From assembly GCF_018860975.1 (NCBI RefSeq), contig NZ_JAHKQI010000005.1:744001-808000 (forward strand): a DNA stretch of 64,000 bases, read 5' to 3'. This document shows positions 52,710 to 62,400 of the stretch, in pieces. Made by a program: the position numbers and the translations under genes. The notes below the pieces were generated by a model. It had not been told where the DNA came from and made no database searches. It worked only from the letters and a program-made list of their open reading frames with translations. How positions within the stretch are numbered: the stretch's first letter is position 1; every line of letters begins with the position of its first letter. Source of the DNA: Lentibacter algarum. Lineage in GTDB: Bacteria > Pseudomonadota > Alphaproteobacteria > Rhodobacterales > Rhodobacteraceae.

Positions 52710-53514
52710 TTGCTAGCTCCCTTGAGCGGTCAGCGGCTGCGGCGACGGTTTTTTCCACAAGTGGCGGCAAGCCGGTTGCCTCATCCATCAGAACTTCCAG
52801 GCCCGCCTGCGTGGTGCCGTTGGGGCTGGTCACATTGACGCGCAACTGGCTTGGGCTTTCGCTTGCTTGCATCGCTAAGGCGCCTGCGCCTGCGACTGTG
52901 GCCTTGGCGAGTTGCATTGACATTTCGGCAGGTAGGCCTTGCGCAACGCCTGCGTTTGCCAGCGTTTCGATCAGATGAAACACATAGGCGGGGCCGGAGC
53001 CGGAGACACCTGTGACCGCGTCGATCTGGGCTTCGGAGGTGAGGCGCACGACCTCGCCCACCGCTTTGAGCAAACCTTCAGCCATATCGAGATGCGCCGC
53101 AGTCGCTCTGCTGTTGCCAATGATCGCGGTGATGCCTTGCGCCACGGCGGCGGGGGTGTTTGGCATGGCGCGGATGATTGGCGATTGCGCGCCGAGCACC
53201 TCCTCGAAATGCGCGATCGGTGTTCCGGCTGCAACCGAGACAAACAGCGTTTCACCATTGCCCATCGCTTGCAGAGTTGGGAGTGCAGCGCCCATCATCT
53301 GCGGTTTGACAGCGACCAAGACGATAGCGGGGTTGGTGGGTAAAGCGGCGTTGATGTGCACGCCAGTCGTGCGCAGCCAATCTGACGGATTTGGATCAAT
53401 CACGTAGACCGAAGTTGCGGGCAGACCGCCAGCAAGCCAGCCCTCAAGCATGGCCGAGCCCATCTTGCCACAGCCCAAAAGCACAAGGCCGCGTTCTGAA
53501 ATGTCAGTGCTCAT
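52699..53514 (-). CDS. proC: pyrroline-5-carboxylate reductase
   Basis: Makes proline from pyrroline-5-carboxylate with NAD(P)H. The 271-residue protein has the Rossmann turn LLGCGKMGSAMLEGW near residues 12–26, IRAMPNTPAAVAQG near 115, and the C-terminal TGVSGSGPAYVFHLIE and VTSPNGTTQAGL. PutA at 59 kb runs the opposite direction of proline metabolism. Confidence 0.95.
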   Translation of the reverse strand: MSTDISERGLVLLGCGKMGSAMLEGWLAGGLPATSVYVIDPNPSDWLRTTGVHINAALPTNPAIVLVAVKPQMMGAALPTLQAMGNGETLFVSVAAGTPIAHFEEVLGAQSPIIRAMPNTPAAVAQGITAIIGNSRATAAHLDMAEGLLKAVGEVVRLTSEAQIDAVTGVSGSGPAYVFHLIETLANAGVAQGLPAEMSMQLAKATVAGAGALAMQASESPSQLRVNVTSPNGTTQAGLEVLMDEATGLPPLVEKTVAAAADRSRELANDA

Positions 53515-53588
53515 GACTGCATCCTTTCTGGTTTGTCACAGCAATGAGTAATCCTGAGCTAAGAAGGTGCAAGCGGTTTTATAGCACT

Positions 53589-53795
53589 TTAGCGGCTGCG
53601 CAGGTAAATGATCAGCTCGATCAAGGCCCAGATCGCGTTTCCGAGGATCCAGAAGAAGCCGATAAGATAGAGGCCAAAGTCTTTTCCCAAAGGGAAATTT
53701 GAGGGCGGCGCGCCAAATGCCCCTGCCACGACAAACGTTTCGTAGATCATCCAAATGAGCATAGCGACATTGAAAAGAATGGGGATCAAGCGCAT
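53589..53795 (-). CDS. small membrane protein (68 aa)
   Basis: A 68-residue protein with two hydrophobic segments (about residues 4–24 and 40–64) joined by a short polar loop. No family is recognised. It starts 12 bp after the YbjN stop and lies 74 bp before proC, so it seems part of that transcription unit. Confidence 0.65.
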   Translation of the reverse strand: MRLIPILFNVAMLIWMIYETFVVAGAFGAPPSNFPLGKDFGLYLIGFFWILGNAIWALIELIIYLRSR

Positions 53796-53807
53796 GTGCT
53801 GGCGTTT

Positions 53808-54308
53808 CTAGGCGTGGCCGTAGGCCTCGGCGATGGCGATTTGCAGCGCTTGTTTTGGTGTCCGGTTGCCCCAAATGACTAGCTGGAACGCCGGGTAGTA
53901 GCGCTCTGCGTTGCGCACGGCAGTTCCGATGAGCGTATCAATCTGCTCGGCCGAGGCGATGTTGCCACCAGCCAGCACGAGGCCGTATTTGAACACCATC
54001 ATCTTTTGCTCTTCCCAGTAGGAGAACGCGCCTGTCCAGCACTGGTCGTTGACGGCGTTGAGAGTTTCATAAACCTCGGGCAGGCGCTCTTTAGGCGGTT
54101 CCATCTCGAAGGTCGAGATCATCCGCAATGTCTCGTCATAGTCTGACCAAGCCAGCGTGATCGAGTAGGTGCGCCACTGGCCTTCTACTGCCATCGAGAT
54201 CTGATTGTCTGCGGTGCGGTCAAACTCCCAATCGTGGTGAGATGCGAGGGTCTCAACGATATCAATGGGGTGAATTTCGTCTTCAAGATACTGCTCTGAC
54301 AATGCCAT
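53808..54308 (-). CDS. YbjN domain-containing protein
   Basis: A 166-residue soluble protein of the YbjN family, structurally related to type III secretion chaperones. Diagnostic parts are IVETLASHHDWEFDR near residue 17, TFEMEPPKERLPEVYETLNAVND near 66, and the end NRTPKQALQIAIAEAYGHA. The function is not known. Association with proC is a recurring arrangement in Rhodobacteraceae. It heads the YbjN–small membrane protein–proC–csaA–dehydrogenase run. Confidence 0.85.
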   Translation of the reverse strand: MALSEQYLEDEIHPIDIVETLASHHDWEFDRTADNQISMAVEGQWRTYSITLAWSDYDETLRMISTFEMEPPKERLPEVYETLNAVNDQCWTGAFSYWEEQKMMVFKYGLVLAGGNIASAEQIDTLIGTAVRNAERYYPAFQLVIWGNRTPKQALQIAIAEAYGHA

Positions 54309-54753
54309 AACGCCACCTCTTTTTATGTTATAGCGTTTTGCGCGGTCATTGCCGCAAACGCTTGGTGCTTGCTCGATAGAAAGTGGCTTTACGCCTTCCT
54401 TCTACTACATATGGTAGCCGCGAGTTTTGAGGCCTGTAAAGCAATTACTTGGGGATAACCGCAATAACTTGTGGAGAACTCTGATTCTTTCGCAAGATAT
54501 AGGTGTCCATCCGGCCTCAAAGGCCTGTGCGGCTTGTCACATGAGGGGGGCGGTGTCTCTGGCTGTAAGGGGACACATGTAGTTGCTATAAGCTTCAGAT
54601 CCTCGATGAACGCGGGGGAAGGCGGACAGCGCTTTGTAAAAAGGGAGTCCAGTCGGGGGCAAGACTTGGGGTCTTACGAAACACTGGTGAGCGCAAGTTC
54701 GTAGTTGTCGTTCGCTGCCCGGCAGAGCAAGGCTTTCAAAAACGGCGCAATTC
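54309..54753. other. gene-free block with inverted repeats and DnaA-box-like repeats
   Basis: No reading frame here looks protein-coding. Contents: CTTGGGGATAAC (54448–54459) and CTTGTGGAGAAC (54468–54479), exactly 20 bp apart, each one mismatch from a DnaA box; a TATAGG hexamer near 54498; hairpins GGCCT-CAA-AGGCC (near 54516) and GTGTC/GACAC (near 54551–54574); and CCAGT…ACTGG enclosing AAGAC-TTGGG-GTCTT (54651–54687), which on the minus strand precedes CTCCCTTTTTAC and could terminate the thioesterase transcript. A small structured RNA on either strand is possible. Confidence 0.4.
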
Positions 54754-55245
54754 CTATTTCACTTTCATGATGATGCAGGTGGTCGAGCCGGTGGCGTAGA
54801 GCTTGCCGTCTTCAACCCCCCTGATTTCCCCGTTTGCAATTCCTGTCGAGCGACCAGCGTGTTGCGCGATGCCAATCGCCTCAACCTGCATGCCTAAAGG
54901 GATCGGCCGCAGGATGTTCACCTTATACTCAAGAGTTGTGTAGACAGAGCCTTTCGGCACTTTCGTCATCACCGCGCAGGCCATGCAGCTGTCGAGCACT
55001 GCACCATACCAGCCGCCGTGCACAGTGCCGAGCGGGTTGGTGGTTTTGAACTCGGGCGCACCTGTAAACACGACGCGGCCTTCCTCGATCAGCGTTGGCC
55101 AAAACCCCAGCGTCGCGCCGATAGGTGGGCCAGCGAAGTCGCCGTTCAAGATGTCTTGCATGAACTCTAGCCCTGATCGGGACAGGGTTTCTTCGATGCT
55201 CGGAAGCTCTTCCGGAGTTTGGGCGATGCGACGTTTGTCACTCAT
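54754..55245 (-). CDS. PaaI-like hotdog-fold thioesterase
   Basis: A 163-residue hotdog protein. The helix-leading segment NPLGTVHGGWYGAVLDSCMACAV near residues 69–91 is the family signature, followed by YTTLEYKVNILRPIPLGMQVEA. Substrate unknown, likely an aryl- or acyl-CoA. It lies downstream of metF on the same strand with a 57-bp gap. Confidence 0.85.
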   Translation of the reverse strand: MSDKRRIAQTPEELPSIEETLSRSGLEFMQDILNGDFAGPPIGATLGFWPTLIEEGRVVFTGAPEFKTTNPLGTVHGGWYGAVLDSCMACAVMTKVPKGSVYTTLEYKVNILRPIPLGMQVEAIGIAQHAGRSTGIANGEIRGVEDGKLYATGSTTCIIMKVK

Positions 55246-55302
55246 GTTTGGTCCTCGCAGGTTTTTTCAAACGCTACGAACCACGCCGCATGAGGGCAAC
55301 TC

Positions 55303-56166
55303 TTACGCCACGTCTTGCAGGCTAAGTGACGGCGTCACTCCAAGCGCAACACAGATATCGCGGGTCAGTTCAGGCCGGTTGAGCGTGTAAAAGTGAAAGC
55401 GCTCGACGCCTTCGGATTGCAGATCGTCGCAAAGCTCTGTGGCGTGGGCCAGTGCAAAAAGCTCCTCACGGCCATCGCGGCTGGCGGCGTCAAAACCGAG
55501 CGCCAGTTCGTCAGAGATATGCGCGCCGCAAAGCCCTGCAAAGCGGCGGGCGGCTGTCCAGTTTTCAACCGGAAGAATGCCGGGTGTGATCATCCCGTCG
55601 ATACCGGCCTTGGCACATTTGTCGCGGAAGCGAAGGAAAGTATCAGCTTCAAAAAAGAACTGCGTGATCGCCTCATCTGCGCCTGCGTCAAACTTGGCTT
55701 TCAGAAAGTCGATGTCGGCCTGCGCATTGGCGGCGTCGGGGTGCTGTTCGGGATATGCGCCAACGCGCAAGTGAAAGCTGCCCTCGGCCTTCAGCGCTTT
55801 GATCAGCTCGACCGAACTGGCAAAACCCTCGGGATGCGGTGTAAAGCCGTCGGCCCCTTTTGGCGCATCTCCGCGCAGAGCGACGATATCGGTAACACCG
55901 GCTTTTGCATAATCGCGGGCGATTTCGAGCGTTTCCTCGCGGCTGGCGTTTACGCAAGTGAGGTGTGCCGCAACGCGAAGTCCGGTTGTGCGATGCAGCG
56001 CATGCGCCGCGTCTCGCGTTAGCGCACGGGTTGTGCCGCCAGCGCCATAAGTGACCGAAACAAACCGTGGCCCGAGCGGCGCCAGCGATTGCACCGCCTC
56101 GTGCAGCCGGAATGTGGCTTCGATGTTCTGGGGCGGGAAAAACTCGAACGAGATTTCGGGAATCAT
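55303..56166 (-). CDS. metF: methylenetetrahydrofolate reductase
   Basis: FAD enzyme reducing 5,10-methylene- to 5-methyltetrahydrofolate for methionine synthesis. The 287-residue protein starts MIPEISFEFFPPQN and has SVTYGAGG near 38, DIVALRGDAPKG near 93, and TQFFFEAD near 165. It is divergent from a LysR gene that fits MetR, with a MetR box between them. Confidence 0.95.
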   Translation of the reverse strand: MIPEISFEFFPPQNIEATFRLHEAVQSLAPLGPRFVSVTYGAGGTTRALTRDAAHALHRTTGLRVAAHLTCVNASREETLEIARDYAKAGVTDIVALRGDAPKGADGFTPHPEGFASSVELIKALKAEGSFHLRVGAYPEQHPDAANAQADIDFLKAKFDAGADEAITQFFFEADTFLRFRDKCAKAGIDGMITPGILPVENWTAARRFAGLCGAHISDELALGFDAASRDGREELFALAHATELCDDLQSEGVERFHFYTLNRPELTRDICVALGVTPSLSLQDVA

Positions 56167-56223
56167 GTGACGGTCCTCGGCTTGTCTTCAGTGGCTTGCA
56201 TCTTTGTGGTGGATTTGAAACTA

Positions 56224-56236
56224 TGAAGCAAATTCA
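56224..56236. promoter_or_regulatory. MetR-box-like site
   Basis: TGAAGCAAATTCA fits the MetR pattern TGAA-N5-TTCA. It is centred in the 104-bp gap between the divergent metF and metR-like genes, 58 bp from the metF start. Confidence 0.6.
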
Positions 56237-56270
56237 TAAAACTCATTCAAATTATGAGGTTTGTTCACAT

Positions 56271-57176
56271 ATGCATATCGAGATACGCCACCTGCGCACC
56301 ATTGAGGCGATTCATGCAGAAGGCGGGCTGGCACGGGCGGCGGAGCGGCTTCACATCACGCAATCGGCGCTTAGTCACCAGATCAAAGGCATTGAAGACC
56401 AAGCGGGTGTAGAGTTGTTCATTCGCCGCTCAAAGCCGATGAAGCTAACACCTGCAGGGCTACGCATTTTGCGGGTTGCGGAACGGGTGCTCCCTGAAAT
56501 GGCCGCGCTGGAAGAGGAGTTTGGTGGGCTACGGCAAGGTAGCACCGGGCGCTTGCATATCGCGATGGAGTGGCATGCTTGCTATGAGTGGCTGTTTCCG
56601 GTGCTTGAGCAGTTTCGCAAGGCATGGCCGCGGGTTGATGTCGACATCCGCGCGCGGCTTGCCTTTGATGCCCTGCCAGCATTGTTGCGCGAGGAGGTTG
56701 ATCTTGTGGTTTCCTCCTCGACCGAGCCGCTCGCCGGTGTAACCTTTTACCCGCTGTTTGATTACGAGCCAGTCGTTGTCGCGGCGGCGCGCCATAAGCT
56801 GGCGAGCAAACCCTTTGCCGAGGCCGAGGATTTTGTCGGCGAGACGCTGATCGCCTATCCGATGGAGCGCGGGCGAATGGATGTTTTCAAGGACGTGCTC
56901 AAGCCAGCGGGTGTTGCGCCGAAGTCGGTTCGGCAGGTTGAACTCACCGCCGTGATCCTGATGCTTGTCGCCTCTGGACAGGGCATTGCGGTGTTGCCTG
57001 ACTGGGTCGTGCGGCAGATCACCACGTCGGAGGATTATGTCACTCGACCTGTCACCAAGGGCGGCATGACCAAGCGGCTTTATGTTGCTGTGCGCGATGA
57101 GGATGCAAGCCTGCCTTACCTCGCGCATTTCATGAAGCTTGGTCGTGAAATACCGGTGCGCATGCAGCGCGGCTAG
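56271..57176 (+). CDS. metR: LysR-family regulator, probably MetR
   Basis: A 301-residue LysR protein. The N-terminal helix-turn-helix opens MHIEIRHLRTIEAIHAEGGL and includes HITQSALSHQIKGIE. The effector domain (GRLHIAMEWHACYEWLFPVL near residue 92) resembles MetR, whose co-inducer is homocysteine. The position next to metF and the MetR box support the assignment. ATG 56271 is the family start; frame extension upstream would overlap metF. Confidence 0.8.
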   Translation: MHIEIRHLRTIEAIHAEGGLARAAERLHITQSALSHQIKGIEDQAGVELFIRRSKPMKLTPAGLRILRVAERVLPEMAALEEEFGGLRQGSTGRLHIAMEWHACYEWLFPVLEQFRKAWPRVDVDIRARLAFDALPALLREEVDLVVSSSTEPLAGVTFYPLFDYEPVVVAAARHKLASKPFAEAEDFVGETLIAYPMERGRMDVFKDVLKPAGVAPKSVRQVELTAVILMLVASGQGIAVLPDWVVRQITTSEDYVTRPVTKGGMTKRLYVAVRDEDASLPYLAHFMKLGREIPVRMQRG

Positions 57177-57261
57177 CTGGTTTTCACAGGGATTAAGTGC
57201 CTTGCAAGACTGGGCCTCAGGGCGTATAGCCGCGCTTTGAATATGCTCGGGAGCAACAACC

Positions 57262-58053
57262 ATGCAAGGCAGCGCAAATCTTAACGTGATGATCAAAGCC
57301 GCGCGCAAAGCGGGGCGCTCTCTGGTGAAGGACTTTCGCGAGGTTGAAAACCTGCAAGTCTCGATGAAGGGCGCGGGCGATTTTGTCAGCAAAGCCGACA
57401 TCCGCTCTGAAGAGATCATCAAGGAAGAGCTGATGTTGGCGCGTCCGACCTACGGCTGGCTGGCCGAAGAAGGCGGGGCCGAAGAGGGCGCTGACCCGAC
57501 GCGCCGCTGGATCGTTGACCCTCTGGATGGTAACTCCAACTTCTTGCACGGCATGCCGCACTTCGCGGTTTCGATAGCGCTTGAGCACAAAGGCAAGGTT
57601 GTTTCGGCGGTCATTTATGACCCCGCCAAAGACGAGATGTTTTACTCCGAAAAGGGCGAAGGCGCTTGGCAAGACAACTCGCGCCGCCTGCGCGTGTCTG
57701 GCCGCCGTAAGATGGGCGAATGTGTTTTCGCCACCGGCACGCCTTTCTCTGGCCGTGGTGATTTGCCGACAACGCTCAAGGACTTTGGCCGCATCTTGCC
57801 TGGTTGTGCTGGCGTGCGGCAGTGGGGCGCGGCTTCGCTTGATTTGGCCTATGTCGCCTCGGGCCGCTTTGACGGCTTCTGGAACCGCAACTTGGACGAG
57901 TGGGACATGGCGGCTGGCCTACTGCTGGTTCGCGAAGCAGGCGGATTTGCCGAGGCCGTTGATCCTGCCGACGAGATGCTCGAAAGCGGGACGATCATTG
58001 CCACCAACGACGGCATGTTCGAGCCGTTCGCCAAGCTCGTGCGCAACGTTTAA
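57262..58053 (+). CDS. suhB: inositol monophosphatase-family phosphatase
   Basis: A 263-residue Mg-dependent phosphatase. Metal-site boxes are AEEGG near residue 69, WIVDPLDGNSNFLHG near 91–105 (usual form DGTxNF; here Ser follows Asn), and EWDMAAGLLL near 213. GGGAG precedes ATG 57262. Members hydrolyse inositol phosphates or related sugar phosphates, and the E. coli protein also acts in transcription antitermination. The exact role here is open. Confidence 0.9.
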   Translation: MQGSANLNVMIKAARKAGRSLVKDFREVENLQVSMKGAGDFVSKADIRSEEIIKEELMLARPTYGWLAEEGGAEEGADPTRRWIVDPLDGNSNFLHGMPHFAVSIALEHKGKVVSAVIYDPAKDEMFYSEKGEGAWQDNSRRLRVSGRRKMGECVFATGTPFSGRGDLPTTLKDFGRILPGCAGVRQWGAASLDLAYVASGRFDGFWNRNLDEWDMAAGLLLVREAGGFAEAVDPADEMLESGTIIATNDGMFEPFAKLVRNV

Positions 58054-58424
58054 CCTTTGCGATCAGACGGGTGGTTGACGCCATCATTCCAGGCAATCGG
58101 CTCATGCTCGGCCGGGTTCACGCCCTCTAGGCTGCCCATGTTCACACCGTATTCATTGGGGTTCGAGCGCCGCTGATGGTGGGTGTAGCTCCCGCAGGTT
58201 TTGCAGAAATAGTGCTTCGCGGTGCCCGTGCCCCAAGTGTAGAGCGTAAGGTTGTTTTCGCCTTTGATGATCTTGATGCCATCAAGCGGGGCGCTCACCG
58301 CAACGGCTCCGCGGCGGCGGCAAAACGAACAATCACAACGCCGCGCCGTGTTGAGGCCATCTGACAGCGTGACCTCAAGCTCAACAGCGCTGCAGTGACA
58401 TGTTGCTTTGATCGGACTGCTCAT
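58050..58424 (-). CDS. GFA-family zinc-binding protein
   Basis: A 124-residue GFA-fold protein. Zinc Cys residues are in TCHCSAVELEV near residues 8–18, CDCSFCRRRG near 30–39, and FCKTCGSYTHHQR near 73–85. Its start overlaps the rhomboid stop (ATGA), so the two are coupled. Convergent overlap with suhB by four bases. Reaction unknown. Confidence 0.87.
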   Translation of the reverse strand: MSSPIKATCHCSAVELEVTLSDGLNTARRCDCSFCRRRGAVAVSAPLDGIKIIKGENNLTLYTWGTGTAKHYFCKTCGSYTHHQRRSNPNEYGVNMGSLEGVNPAEHEPIAWNDGVNHPSDRKG

Positions 58425-59161
58425 TTGAGCCGCCGGATGCTCGGAATCCGCGATGGGTCATAGCTGGCATCGGGGTGCGGTGGCTTGAAGTCGTTTTCAT
58501 GCCAAAAACGCTGGCCGCCGAGGCGTTTGAACACGGGAAACGCGAGGATCAGGCCGAAGACAAAGCCGCCCGCATGCGCCCAATAGGCGACGCCGCCTGT
58601 TTCCGGATCAGCAGTGATGCCACCGAAAAATTGCATCGCAAACCAGATGGCAAGCATAATATAGGCAGGCAGGGTGAAGACTTTGAAAAAGACCACAAAG
58701 ATCAGCAGGATATCGACTTTGGCCTTGGGAAAGAGCAGAAGATAGCCCCCCATGACACCGGCGATGGCGCCTGAAGCACCGACAGTTGGCACTGTTGACA
58801 TCGGTGCGAAGAGCACATGTGTAAGGCCGGCAAGTATCCCACATGCAAGGTAGAAGGCGAGAAATCCGAAGTGACCCATCTCGTCTTCAATGTTGTCGCC
58901 AAATATCCACAAAAACAGCATGTTCCCCGCGATGTGCATGAAGCCACCATGCAGAAACATGGAAGTGATGAGGCCACCAAAGCCCTGCCCGTGACTGACA
59001 TGGGCCGGTATCAGCGCCCAGTCCCAAAAGAATGTGCTGAGGGCGCGCTGATCAGACAGCAGGTCCATGTAAGAGATGAACACGATGATGTTCAGCGCAA
59101 TGAGCGCGTAGGTGACATAGGGCGTGCGCCCAGACGGGTTGTGGTCGCGGAATGGAAACAT
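58421..59161 (-). CDS. rhomboid-family intramembrane serine protease
   Basis: A 246-residue polytopic protease. HGGFMHIAGNMLFLWIFGDNIED near residues 70–92 is the family signature, VGASGAIAGVMGGY near 127–140 has the catalytic Ser, and AHAGGFVFGLIL near 192–203 has the catalytic His. About six membrane segments are present, followed by a cytoplasmic tail. The substrate is unknown. The 248-bp gap upstream is occupied by a double-hairpin repeat. Confidence 0.93.
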   Translation of the reverse strand: MFPFRDHNPSGRTPYVTYALIALNIIVFISYMDLLSDQRALSTFFWDWALIPAHVSHGQGFGGLITSMFLHGGFMHIAGNMLFLWIFGDNIEDEMGHFGFLAFYLACGILAGLTHVLFAPMSTVPTVGASGAIAGVMGGYLLLFPKAKVDILLIFVVFFKVFTLPAYIMLAIWFAMQFFGGITADPETGGVAYWAHAGGFVFGLILAFPVFKRLGGQRFWHENDFKPPHPDASYDPSRIPSIRRLK

Positions 59162-59275
59162 GCGGTGACGCTAGAGTATATTTTTGTCCGAGAAAAGCGG
59201 GTTTGCATGAGTTTGCATGAGTTTGGGGGCTTGCGAGGGGTTTGGGAGGGGTTGCGCTGCCTACGGCATCGCCTC

Positions 59276-59394
59276 GCGGGGTGGCCTGAGTGGGCAAAGC
59301 CCACTCAGGCCACCCCGCCCGCAGTGACGCACGCAAGTGCGGCGCAAACACTTACGAGCGCCAGCGAGGGATCGGATTTGCGTAGCAAATTCGA
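59276..59394. repeat. double-hairpin intergenic repeat, copy B
   Basis: A perfect 20-bp stem (59276–59295 with 59299–59318) with a 3-nt AAA loop is followed 53 bp later by TCGGATTTGC (59372–59381) and GCAAATTCGA (59385–59394). The AGCGAG…TCGGATTT layout matches copy A at 2717–2745. It lies between putA and the rhomboid gene and may also stop transcripts from putA. A 10-bp tandem TTTGCATGAG sits at its left near 59200. Confidence 0.65.
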
Positions 59395-59409
59395 AAAACT
59401 GCGAGCTCT

Positions 59410-62400
59410 TTAGTCTTGCCCCGCCAAAAGAGCAGCGTTTCCGCCCGATGCCGTTGTATCCACACAAACATGCCGCTCGCCCAGCACGCGTGCAATGTCG
59501 GGATCACCGGTGATCAGCGGGATGATCTGGCCGTCGCGGCTTGCCAGCGCTTGCTCATAGGCGCGTGCTACAGTCGTATCTGCGTATGAGAGCACCGCAG
59601 AAAAGCCGGTGAGGGTTTGCAGCGCTTCTGGCGGCAGTTCACCGTCGGCTTCAACAGCAATACCGCCGAGGTCGCGGACGGTTTTTGCTTGCTCTGCGGC
59701 GGCTTCGGCACCCGGCCCAAGGCAGAGAAGCGGAGGGCGTGTGAACAAAGTCAGCACGTTTGACTCACCTGTCGGGCCCGGGAGGGCGAGCGTTCGTATC
59801 TCGCGGGAGACAGCGTTGGCATTGATCGCGGTTTGCATCGAACTGGCGCTCATCGAGCTGTTCCAGTTGTCCTCGGTTTGCTGCGTTTTGACGCACGCAA
59901 AGCGCGGCAGATAATTCGGCCCACCGGCCTTTGGCCCCGTGCCAGACAAGCCCTCGCCGCCGAAAGGTTGTGAGCCTACGATGGCGCCGATCTGGTTGCG
60001 ATTGACGTAAATATTGCCTGCGTGGATGCGCTCACAGACATGTTGCACACGGTCGTCGATGCGGGTTTGCAACCCGAATGTAAGGCCATATCCCGTGGCG
60101 TTGATCGCGTCGATGACATCATCAAGCTCGTGTGATTTGAACGTTGCGAGGTGTAGCACCGGCCCGAAGACTTCGCGTTTCATCTCTTTGATGCCTTTGA
60201 CTGAAAGCAACGTCGGTGCGATGAATGTGCCGGAGTTTGGCGTACGAAGTTCGTGCATCAAGCGGCCTTCGGCACGGGCGGTTTCAATGTGTTTGGCAAT
60301 GCCCACGCGGGCTGCTTCGTCGATGACCGGCCCGCTGTCGGTGCTCAGAAGCCACGGGTCACCCATCGCGAGCTCGTCCATCGCGCCTTTGAGCATCTTG
60401 GTAAACGGCTCTGCAATGTCTTCTTGAACATAGAGGCAGCGCAGGGCCGAGCAGCGTTGGCCAGCGGATTGAAACGCGCTCTCGACAATGGCTTGGATCG
60501 CCTGTTCCGGCAGCGCCGTGCTGTCGATGATCATCGCGTTGAGCCCGCCTGTTTCCGCCAGGAGGGGCGCACCGGGAGCGAGGTTGTCGGCCATGTTCTT
60601 GCGGATCAGCAGAGCGGTATCAGTTGAGCCGGTGAAAGCCACGCCGTTGACGCGGGAGTCAGATGTGAGTGCAGCGCCAACGTCACCTGCGCCGGGCAGG
60701 AGTTGCACGGCTGAAGTGGGAACACCTGCCTCGTGCAAAAGCTCGATCGCGCGGTAGGCGATGAGGCCGGTTTGCTCGGCAGGCTTTGCCAACACGGCGT
60801 TGCCAGCGGCCAAGGCGGCTGCGATTTGGCCGGTGAAGATCGCCAGCGGAAAATTCCAAGGGCTGATGCAAGTGAAGATGCCAGCGGGCGGCACTTCAGG
60901 CGCGTTGGCGGCGTAGTAGCGCAGGAAGTCGACGGCTTCGCGCAGTTCGGCAACAGCGTCGGGCAGGGACTTTCCGGCCTCGCGCGCGAGGAGAGCGAAG
61001 AGCTCGCCGAAGTTGGCCTCATAGAGATCGGCGGCTTTGCTCAGGGCTTTGGCGCGCGCTTTTGGCGTGGCGTTCCAAGGCGTGGCTTTGCCGAGTGCGG
61101 CTTCAACGTCGGCGGGGCTGGCGAAGGAAACTTTTCCCACGGTGTCCGACGGCAGCGCGGGGTTTTTGACAGCCTGTGCTGCTTGTGGCTTGGTTTTGCT
61201 TGCGAGAAGAGGAGCGGCCGTCCAGCTGTGGTTCAGGAATGGTTTGCGGGCCTTTTCAATACGGGTCAAAGTTGGCTCATGGGTCAGGTCGAACCCCAAA
61301 GAGTTTGGCCGCTCGGGCTGGTAGAGATCAGGGCCTTGGGTGAGGGATCCGGCGGCCTTTGAAAGCGCCTCGAAGGGGCATGCGGCGACTTCTTCTGGCG
61401 GCACTTCGTCGTCAACAATCTGGTTCACGAAGCTGGAGTTTGCACCGTTTTCAAGCAGGCGGCGCACGAGGTATGCGAGCAGATCACGGTGCGCGCCGAC
61501 GGGGGCGTAGACGCGGCAGTTTGTTTGCTCTGCCTCGAGCACGATGTTGTGCAAGGCCTCGCCCATACCGTGCAGGCGCTGGAACTCGTAGGCGTCTTTC
61601 GGTGTGCCTAGCGTGGTTGCCATGTCGAGCACTGCGGCAACGGTGTGGGCGTTATGCGTCGCGAACTGCGGGTAGATGCGATCGGTCATGTTCAGCAACT
61701 TACGGGCGTTGGCGATGTAGCTCACATCGGTTGCGGGCTTGCGCGTGAACACTGGAAAGCCTTCGATGCCTTCGACCTGCGCGCGTTTGACTTCGGTGTC
61801 CCAGTAGGCGCCTTTCACCAGTCGCACCATGATGCGCCTGTCGGTGCGCACGGCGAGGTCATGCAGGAAATCAAGCGCGTCGCCCGCGCGTTGGCCGTAG
61901 GCTTGCACGACAACACCGAAGCCGTCCCATCCGGCGAGGGCTGGTTCGGACAGAACCTCTTCGATCACATCCATCGACAGCGCGAGGCGGTCGGCTTCTT
62001 CGGCGTCGACATTCAGGCCCATTCCGGCGGATTTTGCGAGCAGCGCGAGCGAGCGTAGGCGTGGCGTGAGTTGCTCCATAACCCTTGCGCGCTGAGCGAC
62101 TTCGTAGCGCGGATGCAGCGCCGAGAGTTTGACCGAGATGCCGGGGTTTTCGCGGATGTCGGAGGCGTTGCAAGCCTGAGCGATCGCGGTGATGGCGCGG
62201 GAGTAGGACAGGTGATAGCGCTTGGCGTCGGCCTCGGTGCGGGCGGCTTCACCGAGCATGTCGTAAGAATAGGTGTAGCCTTTCGCTTCCATTTTTGAAG
62301 CGCGTTCCATGGCGGAGGTGATGCTCTCGCCGAGGACAAACTGGCGGCCCATCTCCTTCATGGCGCGGCTGACGGCGGTGCGAATAACCGGTTCGCCGAG

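Noticed and set aside
54660-54735. tmRNA-like tag on the minus strand (reads ANDNYELAL…stop)
   Set aside because: The ANDNY opening is tempting, but the tag ends TSVS rather than a short hydrophobic Ala-Ala tail. I found no acceptor stem, T-loop or permuted half nearby, and the upstream part would run into the thioesterase gene.
59195-59230. TTTGCATGAG tandem as a CRISPR or satellite start
   Set aside because: Only two units are present with no spacers.
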